Assembly (NCBI GenBank): GCA_025506515.1
Contig: CM046454.1
Coordinates: 37,746,503-37,810,502 of the forward strand
Reading direction: 5' to 3'
Origin: Flaveria trinervia
Taxonomy: Eukaryota; Streptophyta; Magnoliopsida; Asterales; Asteraceae
Length of the DNA stretch: 64,000 nt
Below are positions 20,947 to 31,451 of this stretch, one piece after another (the first letter of the stretch is position 1; the number at the start of each line of letters is the position of its first letter). Below the pieces are notes generated by a model. The model searched no databases and was not told the origin of the DNA. It saw only the letters and a program-made list of their open reading frames with translations. A program made the translations under genes and the position numbers.

Positions 20947-23452
20947 ATGGCGTTAAACCCTCAGCACAATCAAGTCGCACTTCTGGATTCATCCAGGGAT
21001 ATTGACTTCTCTGAAATCATCTCATTTCTCACCCAATCTACCTACTATATTTCCTCGACCCGTAAACCCCACTGTTTATCTTAACCAAATGGAGGAGTTT
21101 TAGGCCTATGGTCATATTGGAACCCTAAATCAAGTTAGGTTATACGGTCGAGCATTTGTGGCTAGTAGTTGGTCATCTCTGAACAAATCATTAGGGAGCA
21201 TCTAGAGCTTCATGATGAAAGCGCCCTTGTTGAATTCCCAAGACCAACCTTGATGATACATATACTCTGATGGGTTATGGTGGCGATGTTAGCAGGTCTA
21301 CTGTCTACAAGTTTAACTTCTCTTAGAACTGGAAGTTCCTGCTGCATGTTGTCCTTCATGCTTATCAAACAAGTCTGGGGATGGGATCAAATCCCACACG
21401 ATCTAGGGTGCATAGTTCATGGAATGGTGCAAAGCCTCCACTTTAACTACTCAAGTTTTGTGCTAACAAATCTGATGGGAAACCTCCAGACGGACTTATT
21501 CTTTATGTATCCCAGGTTCCTTCAGCACCTTACATGCCAGAGACGTCCCAAACGAACCCTTGTTCAACCTCCTCTGATTGAACAAGTTCCCCTTGTTCTA
21601 CCCAAAAGGCTAGAGTGGAAACACGGGCTCCCACTCAGCCTGAGGTCTCACCTTCCTTCATTCTTGACCTTAATATGAGAATTGACACTTCTCAATCTCA
21701 ATCCCATGAGCCCAAAGCCCAAACCAAAAGCCCTCGGGATGAGTCTCTATACTCTCCTAAGAAGCCAAAAAAGGATAGCGACACCAAAGACTCAATGCCA
21801 TTAGACATTGATCAAAGTCCTAGGTCATTAGGAATAAAAGCCATATCCTTCACTGACCTTTTTACCGGAACTGATGAAGAGCTCATGTCTCTTCACGGTA
21901 GTGAAGTTGATCTTCACCACCCATTAAAGGATCAACTGAGCCAAAGGAGACCTATAATCTCTAGCCCCCATCAACATATCCAAACTAAGGTGAGTCCCAC
22001 TAGAGTGGAGGGAACTCATGTAGATTCAGCTACCACTACTGCAGGTGCCTCAATGGGCCCTCATGATAGTGGTAACCTTGATCAGACTAAATCTACGGTA
22101 ACCAAGCATTTTGATGAATTTGAATGAGTCGTCACTAGGCATGGGAAACCGGGGCGCCAAGAAACCACTTCTGCTAGTGAGGATGAACATATAAGGTATG
22201 TTACCTCATCTCCCCGTGATTCCTCTCATGAGGATGAGGAAAGTCTGAAACTCACCATTCAATACCTACTCACTAAAGTCTAAAACCTTGAATTCAGGGT
22301 AAAGACTTTAGAAAGTAGGTCTGCCACTCAGCAACTTGAGATTGAAAATCTCAGGGGTCAACTAGCTGAGAAACAGATTGAGAGGTCTGTTAGGCATGTA
22401 CCAATTTAGTTCTCCCTGACTTCTTCCTCTAGCTCATATAGCTCTCAAGATGATGCTACCAAAGAGGGGAGAACGTTTAAAGACAAACTCCCATGGCGTC
22501 CAGGAGCTGTGTATCTCAAACCTCTCTTCAAGATATCCCTCCTAATCATTAGTGTCTTCCCTGAGCCTCCACCAGTTACTCTCAAAGTGGACCCTAGGAT
22601 GCTAAAAGATCCAAACAGGTTTCTAACCTTGTTTCTCATGGTATCTTCTATGTGGCAACCAGGTTCAGATATCTCTATGGCTTTCTTCGGAGCTGAAGAG
22701 CTTCAAAGGTTGAATACACCCTCTATCCGTTTTGAGTAAATTGGTCAATCTATGGTCTACATGGAACCTGAGATTAATTTCAAAGGGGAAATGGAAATTG
22801 ATGGCCTAACAACCAAGATAGTTGGGACAGAGAGTGTAGTACCATAGACTTCCAAAGCAGAAGTTAAAGCTACGAAAGAAGAACAATTTCAGTCTTCTGA
22901 AGTAGAGAAAGAAGCTATGGAATGAAACCTATCCTTGTCTGATGATCTAATCATCACAGATGCAATCCAGAACTAGCATCTAAGGTGAATAGTGACGACT
23001 TTCTCAAGTTACCCATATCTCTATCACCATCATCACCTCAAGCTCTAACACCCACTCAACAGCCTGAATCCTCTAAAGAAGAACCTCTAAGGTCTAAAGC
23101 TTTCGAATATGTCAAAGGAAAGAGGAAGCTGACTACGGAAGAACTACCAGAGGAAGAAAGGTTGGAACAACTAAAAAGAAAAGGGAGACTATCTTTAGGG
23201 AAACTACTAGCTGCCAACAGCAAAGCAGCCTTAGCCACCAGGAAGCAGCCAATAATATGAAAAAAGTGGAGATTATTGACAGACTGGTTAATATGGGAGC
23301 AGGTAGTGGAGAAGTGCTCCTCTTACCATTTGAAGAGCTGATTGAGCTGGAAAAGACAACCAAGAAATTAAAAGAACAAGAAAAAATAGCGAGGTTGGCC
23401 TTGGAAGAAGAGAACTTGAAGAAGGAGGAAGCCGATCAAAGGCTAAGGAGTG
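20947..23452 (+). pseudogene. ORF3 first part, element C
   Basis: Starts MALNPQHNQVALLD at 20947. The N-terminal domain keeps the GYGGD motif (21273-21287), corresponding to GYQGD in B/D and GYDGD in Y. The middle, open from 21615 to 22127, is Ser/Pro/Lys-rich (SPKKPKKDSDTKD). Later parts include a hydrophobic-rich block with PWRPGAVYLKPLF near 22490, then a strongly charged coiled-coil-like region (23090-23450; EELIELEKTTKKLKEQEK). Element D cuts it inside this region. Many frameshifts and stops. No signal peptide is visible. Function unknown. Confidence 0.7.
23448..23452 (+). other. Target-site duplication of element D, left
   Basis: GAGTG directly before the LTR start; repeated exactly at 35903-35907. 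This proves that D is one intact insertion into C ORF3. Confidence 0.95.
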
Positions 23453-24359
23453 TGTTGGACCAAAAGAACCAATGAGCCAAGATCAGAAAACCTTTAAGTC
23501 CCACATGGTATCACAACAACTGCTGAAAGACTCATCAGCAGTTTGACAAGTGCTGAAGACTTCAACAGCTGAAGATCAAGTGCTGAAGACTTCAACAGCT
23601 GAAGAACTAAAGTGCTGAAGTACAACAGCTGAAGAACACAAGTGCTGAAGCTGAAAGACCAAAGTACTGAAGTACAACAGCTGAAGAGTTTACAAGTGCT
23701 GAAGATCAACAACTGACGTACAAAGTCTGAAGACAAAGACTGAAGACATCAGCTGATGATATCTACTGAAGTCATCAGCTGATGAAACATCTGAAGGTCA
23801 AAGTCTAAAGATCAAGTACTGAAGCCTCAGTAGTTTGTCACAACTGCTGAAGAGTACTCTTCAGTAGTTGTGATATCAGTAGTTTTATATTTCTAGTTTC
23901 AGTAGTTTTATGTTTCAGTAGTTTTGTAAAACGACTGAAGAGCTTGTTCTTCAGTCGTTGTAGTTTCAGTAGTTTCCAATCAGTAGTTTTATATTTTGTA
24001 CTTAACACTCTGATATGTTCTCAGTAGTTGTGAACATTTCAGTAGTTGTTAAGAGTTAGTTATTTTGTATTAGATCTGCCAGTTGTCACTTTTTGTGATA
24101 ACAGCAGTGTTTGTTGCACTCTATATAAGGAGTGACAACCTATTGTAATTGTGGGAATGACGGGAATGAATGAATGATTTGATTAGGAACATTCCATATC
24201 TATAAACATTCCTTGAATCAGAATATATTCTCTCGCTATAACCGTATGTGCTCTTAATGCATACAAGCATCGACTTCTTGCTACAATTTGTCTAATTCCT
24301 ATTCTTATTCCGCTGCCTTGAACTCTAATACATCAAACTTGTGATCGCTGATCCTGTCA
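23453..24359 (+). repeat. 5' LTR of element D
   Basis: TGTTGGACC...GATCCTGTCA. The U3 has repeated units of the form AGTGCTGAAG...CAACAGCTGAAG, then inverse CAGTAGTT and CAGTCGTT words, then a TATA box at 24122. It ends 237 nt later. Confidence 0.97.
24122..24130 (+). promoter_or_regulatory. TATA box of the element D 5' LTR
   Basis: TATATAAGG in CACTCTATATAAGGAGTG; conserved in the 3' LTR. Likely promoter of the genomic RNA. Confidence 0.75.
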
Positions 24360-24361
24360 AA

Positions 24362-24373
24362 TGATATCAGAGC
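24362..24373 (+). other. Primer-binding site of element D
   Basis: TGATATCAGAGC, two bases after the LTR. It differs from the B site (TGGTATCAGAGC) by G to A at position 3. Confidence 0.9.
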
Positions 24374-24593
24374 AGGTTAATCATTGATCGATCTAATAAT
24401 TGATCATTGAAACTGCTATTCAAGATCTAAGTTTGATTGAATTAGCTTTTGTTTTTGCAAGAAACGGTTATGGAGATTGAATTTTCTATATTTCTGGTCA
24501 TTCATCCTGAGATCTTTTCTTGGTTTTCATTGAGTTTGTTGTGGTCTGTGTAAAACTTTTAAAAGCTTGAACTAAATTGTTTCTGAACTGAAA

Positions 24594-27426
24594 ATGACTA
24601 CTCCCTCCAATGATCCTCACAATACTGGTTCCTCAACCAAGCCACCAATGCTGGTTAGGAATGAGTATAACATATGGCAAAGAGGAATGCTCCATCACCT
24701 ATCTGTTAACAGCGCAGGTTGTTGGACATCAGCGGTACATGGTCCACACAAGCCTATGGTGAATAACCCGAAACCAATCAAATGGTTCCGAAGAGGAGGG
24801 AGCAATACTCAGATGAGGATAAGAAGTTGCTTGAAATTGATGCAAAAGCCATGGAATTCTGGCCATGGCACTGCCAAATGAAATCTATTCTGGGCTAATG
24901 CATCATGAAACTGCCCATGACATCTGGAATGCCTTGAAAGAACAATTTGGAGGAACAGATGAGGTCTTGGCAAATAATAGAGAAATCCTCGCCCAACAAT
25001 ATGAGACATTTCTCATAGAAAGGGTGAGACACTGACTCAACAATATGAGCGGTTTTCATGTTTGATCTCTGAATTAAAAATGGTCAAACTTGAGTACACT
25101 AATATCCAGATGAATAACAGATTTCTCAGATCACTGCCTGAGAGATGGGACCCATATACTATTTTCCTACGCTCCAGTGCAAGTTTGGACAAACTATCTC
25201 TCACCCAACTCCATGGGAAACTGCTCACGTTTGAGAGAGAGATAGAACAGAAGAGAAAGCTGTCTTCATCTGGAAAGCTCACTGAAGACTTTGTACCAGG
25301 TAACACTGCCTTGGTGGGTCATGAGTCAGAATATGCTCCATCTGAATGCCAGTATGATGAGCATATTAATTTCTCTTCAAGCACTTCTGATTCTGCATTT
25401 GTGAGTGTTGATGGTCAGTTTACTGGGTGTAATAATGACAATCTATGCTTCATTATGGATGATCTCAAGGGGATTGCTGATGATGACTTAGAAGAGATGG
25501 ATATTTTGAGCCAAATGGCCCTGATAAATATCAGATCTCAGAAGTTCTATAAAAGAACTGGAAGAAAATTCCCAGGACTCTCTGGCAAAACCAAAGTTGG
25601 TTTTGACAAGAGCAAGTTGAGGTGTCACAAATGCCAAAGGCTTGGACACTTTGCAAGAGAGTGTAGATCAACTGGATCTAACTCCACTGCACCCTTTGTG
25701 ACTTTTCCTGGCAATAGTCAACAACACAGAGGGCAACATCCTGTCACTTCTAGTCATCATCCTCAACAACAATCTCGGCATATTTGTTCCTCAGGGTCAA
25801 ATGCCATATCCGTACCTTGTTATTACATGCCACAGTCAAAACAAGTTCAAGTTCCTATGGCACCACAACCTCATGCACTACCAGAACCTCAGCCATCCCA
25901 ATCTCATCAACAACCTCAACCTCAACAACACAACTTCTTCACCCCAGGAGTTGTTGACTGGAGCAGTTTACCAGATGACATGTCTGGTCATGACCAACTG
26001 TTCTCAGGTGCTGGTCAACATGGTGGTGACAGTCCTTTTGGGAATCTAGCTCTTATGGCTTTGGAGTCTGCTGATACTTCATTTTCTAATCCTCCACATC
26101 TCAGGTATCACAGGTATCCTCTGAGGCAAAAGCCAAATTATGTTCTGAACCATGCATAGCAGCATTTGCTTTCATTAGAGAAGCAATGTAGCTCTAATTA
26201 ATAAGAACATTGAGCTAGAACAAATAATTTCCAAAAACAAAACTGAGTTTGAGTCCGTGCTTAAAGATAAAAATGATGAGATTTATAAACTGAATGCCAA
26301 ATAATTGATGATAAGGCTAGAGAAGAGGTACTTCTAGAGAAGTACAAAGATCTCAAAGAAACCCTTGCAGTTACCCAGGTAGAGTGTGATAGATGGGTAC
26401 AATCATGCAAAGGTTTTGAAATGCTTCTTAGTAAGCAATCTGCTTCAAATGTGAAGTTTGGAATTGGTTACAATCACACTGCTCCACCTACAGATTTGAC
26501 CCCAAGAGCAGAGGTAGAATCTGATGGTGAGAGTGATAACCAATCCATCACATCATGTGATCTACCTTCTGATACAGCACAATCAGAAGTAGCAGTCAGC
26601 ATCAAGCCCTCTTTGAATCTATCAGCTGATGTTGATGGTTCAAATGCTGACACTCACATGATTAATGAGTTGATCAACTCAGGAGTTAATTCTGAAGGTC
26701 CTGAAAGGACTAGAGAGCAGGATTTAACACCTGAAGTTCAAACTTCAACTGCTGTTAGTACTGAAGAGAAGAAAACTGCCAGTAGAAAGAGTTTGAAGAC
26801 TACTAAAGAGGCAGTCAAGAAAGCAAACAATGCTTCAAAAGCATTGAAGAACAAGTCTTCAGTTGCTTCACCCTCTTTAGTTGATGATCAACCTAAGATG
26901 AAGAAGAAACCATGTGAAGTATGTGGTTTGTTCAATCATCTTACAGATGATTGGTACAAAAGAGGTTCCAAACTCAAACAAAAAGAAGAAAATAAAGAGA
27001 AAATGGTAAAAATGAAAACTGAGTTTGAGACCACATTTGTATCAGCAACATCAAATCCTGTAACCCTTAAGTCCTCAAAGAAATCCAAAAAGGAAGGGGT
27101 TAAACAGGTGACAGCTGAGAATGCTCAGAAGAAGAAGGGGCACATAGGAACTTATCAAACTCCACTAGCAATGTGTCTGATGAGCTGAAAGCTTTATCAC
27201 AAAATCAAACACAGTTGGTTATGATGGTTCAACATCTGTGGGTAGAGTTAACCAACTAGATGCTCCTATGTTGAAACCACAGAAAAGGAGAGCCAAGCCA
27301 AAGGACTCCTCTTCTACACCATCTTCTTCCTCTCAAGCTGTTGTTTCAAATAAAACTGTTAGTTTACCATCTATTGATGAGACCAGGCCCAAAACCAAAA
27401 AGGTTTGGGTCTCTAAAACTAACTGA
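24594..27426 (+). pseudogene. gag: gag of element D, frameshifted, two zinc knuckles
   Basis: Starts MTTPSNDPHNTG at 24594. After frameshifts near 24780 and 24860, a clean 365-codon stretch (25062-26159) covers the helical capsid part (MNNRFLRSLPERWDPY), KFYKRTGRKFPG, and the first knuckle CHKCQRLGHFAREC. The LCSEPC motif (26138-26155), a coiled-coil-like segment and a Lys-rich linker follow. The second knuckle reads CEVCGLFNHLTDDWY: the last Cys codon present in B is deleted in frame. Gag ends at TGA 27424-27426 after VWVSKTN. Gag builds the particle and packages RNA. Total length as in B. Confidence 0.9.
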
Positions 27427-27442
27427 TTGTTTATTTTTGCAG
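27403..27442 (+). promoter_or_regulatory. Gag-Pol junction module of element D (splice-acceptor-like / +1 shift)
   Basis: Forty nt after AAG: CTAAC at 27419-27423, TGA stop at 27424-27426, then TTGTTTATTTTTGCAG ending at 27442. Protease is in the +1 frame, open from 27341. Spacing is identical to B and Y. Confidence 0.6.
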
Positions 27443-28580
27443 GGTTCTTCAACATGCCAAAGTAGCATCTGGTATGTAGACAGTGGGGGATCTATGCACA
27501 TGACTGGGAACAGCTCTCTTCTTCATGGCTACTCTCAAGGAAAGAAGGGATTTGTTTCTTTTGCAATGATGCTAGGGGTTACATCATGGTAAGGGTTTTG
27601 TTTCTAATGGAGAAATAAATTGATGATGTTAATCATGTGGAAAATCTCAAGTACAATCTCTTGAGTGTCAGTCAAATGTGTGATAAAGGCCATGTTGCTC
27701 TTTTCACCAGTCAAAACTGTAGGATTCTGTCATCCAAAGTTTTGCACTTGATTGACAAGGTGTTGGATGATCACACTCTCCTGAGAGCCAACAGGACATG
27801 AAGAGTATAGCCTTAGATCTTCTAAGAAAAGAATCTAAACTGTGGCACAGAAGGCTTGGTCATGTTAATCTCAAAAACATGAATCAGCTTACCACAATAG
27901 TTTAGTCAGAGGCTTACCAATAAAGGAGTTCCACTGTGATGAAACCTGCACTGCTTGTTTAAAAGGAAACAGCACAAAGTCTCATTTCCTCCTATTGAAG
28001 TGCCTAAGTCCACTGCCTGCTTGCAATTACTGCATATGGATCTATTTGGTCTGTGAGAGTAATGAGCATGGCAAAGAAGAAATACTGTCTGGTAATTGTG
28101 GATGATTACTCAGATTTGTATGGACTTTCTTTCTACATTCAAAGGATGAGGTTGCTCAGAAGATTATTCACTTTGTGCTGTATATTGAGAAGCAGTATTC
28201 CCTTCCAGTCAAGTGTATTAGGAGTGACAATGGAACTGAGTTCAGAAATCATACACTTGATGACTTCTATCTTTCAAAGGGGATCAAAAGGCAGTTTAGC
28301 ATCCCAAGGACTCCAGAGCAAAATGGAGTAGTGGAGAGAAAGAACAGGACCCTCATTGAAGCTGCAAGGTCCATGCTGGCTGACTCAGGTTTGCCACTGA
28401 CCTTTTGGGCTGAAGCTGTCAACACAGCTTGCTATGTGCAAAATAGAGTTTTAGTAAATCAGAGGTGATGAAGACTCCATATGAAGTTCTCCATCATTTG
28501 GCTCCTCTGATTTCATTTTTCAAAGCATTTGGGTGTCCTGTTTTATTCTCAACACAAATGATCAACTCCATAAATTTGAT
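27443..28580 (+). pseudogene. pol: protease and integrase of element D, frameshifted
   Basis: Protease WYVDSGGSMHMTGN near 27470 has DSG active site; frame is lost near 27590. GAG-pre-integrase is readable near 27835-27990 (LWHRRLGHVNLKNMNQL). Integrase shows LLHMDLFG near 28030, where one base is missing, CIRSDNGTEF near 28210, and the catalytic Glu block QNGVVERKNRTLIEAARSM (28319-28375) in a clean 97-codon piece at 28175-28468. It then joins the long open frame starting at 28465. Integrase would insert the cDNA into host DNA; this copy cannot make it without recoding. Confidence 0.85.
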
Positions 28581-30689
28581 CCTAAGGTGGATGCAGGGTA
28601 TTTTGTTGGTTATTCATCTACTTGCAAGGCATACAGAGTCTTCAACTGCAGAACAAAGATGGTTGAAGAAACTACATGTTAAGTTCAATGAATCTCCAAA
28701 GGACAAGATTCCACAAAGCCCTGTGGAGTTATTTGATTTGGACATACTGCAATATGCTCCTTATCAAACTCCTGCTGTTGCTCCTGTCAACAGTTCAACA
28801 CCTGGTGGTACTGCTGATGATGATGATGATTGCAGTACTCACCTCTTCAGATTTAGTGATCAGCTGCCTGATTCAGCTAGACCTGATGTTCCTGTAGCTC
28901 CAGTAGCACCATCCACAACAAATGCTGATGAGATCTCTTCGAATTCAACTTCCTTTGAATTACCATCCACTGATTGGTTTCAAGGAAATGATTCACCATC
29001 ACCATCTGTTACTGCTGAGCCTGCTACAAACACTTGCACTGATCTCATTGTGTATCAAGATCTGAAGAATCACCCTATGTCTCAAATCATTGGTGATATC
29101 ACTGCTGGAGTATCAACAAGAAGTCAATTGTCAAATTTCTGCTTCTATGCTCTCTTCATCAGTCAGCAAGAGCCAAAGAACTATCACATTGCTTTAAAGG
29201 ACAATGGATGGGTTGATGCCATGCAGCTTGAGCTTCTTCATTTCAAGAAACAACAAGTGTGGGAACTGGTTCCTCTACCTCCAGGTAAGTGTGCAATAGG
29301 CACTAAATGGGTGTTTAGGAACAAAACCAATGAAAATGGGCTTATTGTTAAGAACAAGGCCATACTGGTTGTTCAGGGGTTTGCACAAGAAGAAGGTATT
29401 GATTATGATGAAACCTTTGCCCCTGTAGCCAGACTGGAAGCAATTCGATTGTTTTTAGCTTATGCTGCTTATCAAAACCTTAAAGTTTTTCAAATAGATG
29501 TCAAAAGTGCATTTTTGTATGGAAAAATTAGAGAAGAGGTTTATGTATGTCAACCTCCAGGCTTTGAGGACAATAAACATCCTAATTGGGTGTATAAGCT
29601 TGATAAGGCTCTTTATGGATTAAAACAAGCTCCTAGAGCCTGGTATGAGACATTATCAAACTTTCTTCTAGAAAATAATTTCACTAGAGGCTCCATAGAT
29701 AAGACTTTATTCATTAAGAAAGATGGGCAGCATAATCTACTTGTTCAAATTTATGTAGATGATATCATTTTTGCATCCTCTGATCCAAAGTTGTGTGATG
29801 CCTTTACAAAGTTGATGCAACAGAAGTTTGAAATGAGTGCCATGGGAGAACTACAGTTCTTTCTGGGGTTGCAAATCAAAAAAAGGCTAATGGAATTTTC
29901 ATTCATCAGTCCAAATACACAAAAGATCTTTTGCAAAAGTTTGATTTACAAAACTGTAAGCCCTGTTCTACCCCCATGTGCAGCACACACAACTGGATAT
30001 AGATCAGAAAGGTAAAGTGGTTGATGAAACGCTTACAAATGCATGATTGGGTCCTTGATGTATTTAACAGCTTCTAGACCAGATATTATGTTTGCTACAT
30101 GTGTTTGTGCTAGATTTCAGGCTGCACCTAAAGAGTCTCATCTGATTGCAGTCAAGAGGATCTTTAGATATCTGCAAGGCACTCCATCTCTAGGTTTATG
30201 GTATTCTACTGGACATTCTGGTAAATTAGTTGTTTTTCTGACAGTGACTATGCAGGGTGTAAGTTGACCAGGAAATCAACTTCTAGTGGATGTCAATTCC
30301 TAGGCAACTGCTTGATTTCTTGGCAGAGCAAGAAACAGACCTCAGTTGCTACATCAATGCTGAAGCAGAGTACATTGATGCTGCAAGTTGTACATCTCAG
30401 GTACTCTGGCTTCAAAACCAACTTTTGGATTATGGCATTACAGAGACTAAGACTCCATGTTAATGGATAGTGCTTTAGCTCTTTGCATTGTCAAAAATCC
30501 AGTCCAGCACTCTAGGACCAAACATATAGAGATCAGACATCATTTTATAAGGGATTGTTTTGAAAAAGGTCTGATTGATCCTAAGTTTGTGCCTAGTGCT
30601 GATGAGCTTGCAGACATTTTTACTAAGCCTTTGGATAGTTCAACTTTCCAAAACCTGGTGTTAAGGCTTGTATGCTGCAGCTAGAATAA
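28465..30689 (+). pseudogene. pol: integrase tail, reverse transcriptase and RNase H of element D
   Basis: A 516-codon open frame (28465-30015) covers an acidic Pro-rich linker (TADDDDDCSTHLFRF), NHPMSQIIGDITAG and the RT core. Catalytic Asp blocks are FQIDVKSAFLYG (usual QMDVK) and QIYVDDIIF; KARLVV reads KAILVV. The frame shifts near 29880, after FFLGLQIK. RNase H continues in pieces: GSLMYLTASRPDIM (30043), STSSGCQFLGNCLISWQ, a damaged TAEAEY block, then IVKNPVQHSRTKHIEIRHHF and ADELADIFTKPLD. The family end is TAA 30687-30689. RT and RNase H turn RNA into double-stranded DNA in the particle. Confidence 0.9.
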
Positions 30690-31451
30690 GTGACAACTAT
30701 GATGATCTTAGTAATAAGTACTGATGATCATTAGTAACTATGTCACTATAAGTACTGATGAGCTCTTTTACCCTCAGCAGTTTTTATAACTACTGAAGGC
30801 TAAATGTCTCATAAGTACTGTGAAGTACTTCATCTGTTCTAAACTACTGATGTAGTTACAACTACTGATGCAGCTACAACTACTGCAATCAGTAAAAAAG
30901 ATAAGTACTGATGTCCTATGAAACAACTGAAGTCAGCCAAAAAGGCTGATGAATGTGTTGAGGACAGTATGAAACAGCTGACAAGCTAAGAATTGACGAA
31001 AACAGCTGAAGAGAACTTTCTCTTCAGTCGTTTCTACAACTGCTGTTTCATTCTAAACAACTGAAGCAAAACCATGTCTTCAGTAGTTTTATAACTACTG
31101 ATGACTAATACCAAGTCTTCAGTTGTTTACAACAGCTGATGACAAAACCACTGTCTCAGTAGTTTCATAACTACTGATGACAAACACCAAGTCCTTAGTT
31201 GTTTCAATCATCTGAACTCAAAACCACGGTCTTCAGTAGTTTTCTAACTTCTGATGCCTAACACCACGACTTCAGCTGTTTCAACGTCTGAAAGGATAAT
31301 ACCATGTCAACGGTCGTTTAAAACTACTGATGACTAACAACCACATCCTTCAGTCGTTCTCTTACCGTACCCTATAAATATCCCTGACCTAGTCCTCAAT
31401 GCTTCATCTTCTTCAAACCTAACGTTCCTTTCCAAAACTTCCCTCTTCTCA
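30690..31451 (+). repeat. Repeat-rich spacer between RNase H and ORF3 in element D
   Basis: Non-coding, the counterpart of 12803-13627 in B. It holds dense AACTACTGATG, CTTCAGTAGTT and CTTCAGTTGTT words, many as face-to-face pairs around 31075-31250. It ends at the TATA box at 31373, followed by a CT-rich leader to the ATG. Confidence 0.85.
31373..31380 (+). promoter_or_regulatory. Putative internal promoter (TATA box) for ORF3 of element D
   Basis: TATAAATA in TACCCTATAAATATCC, 79 nt before the ORF3 ATG (31452). It corresponds to the TATA box of B at 13544. The preceding repeat words are those of the D LTR promoter. Confidence 0.65.
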
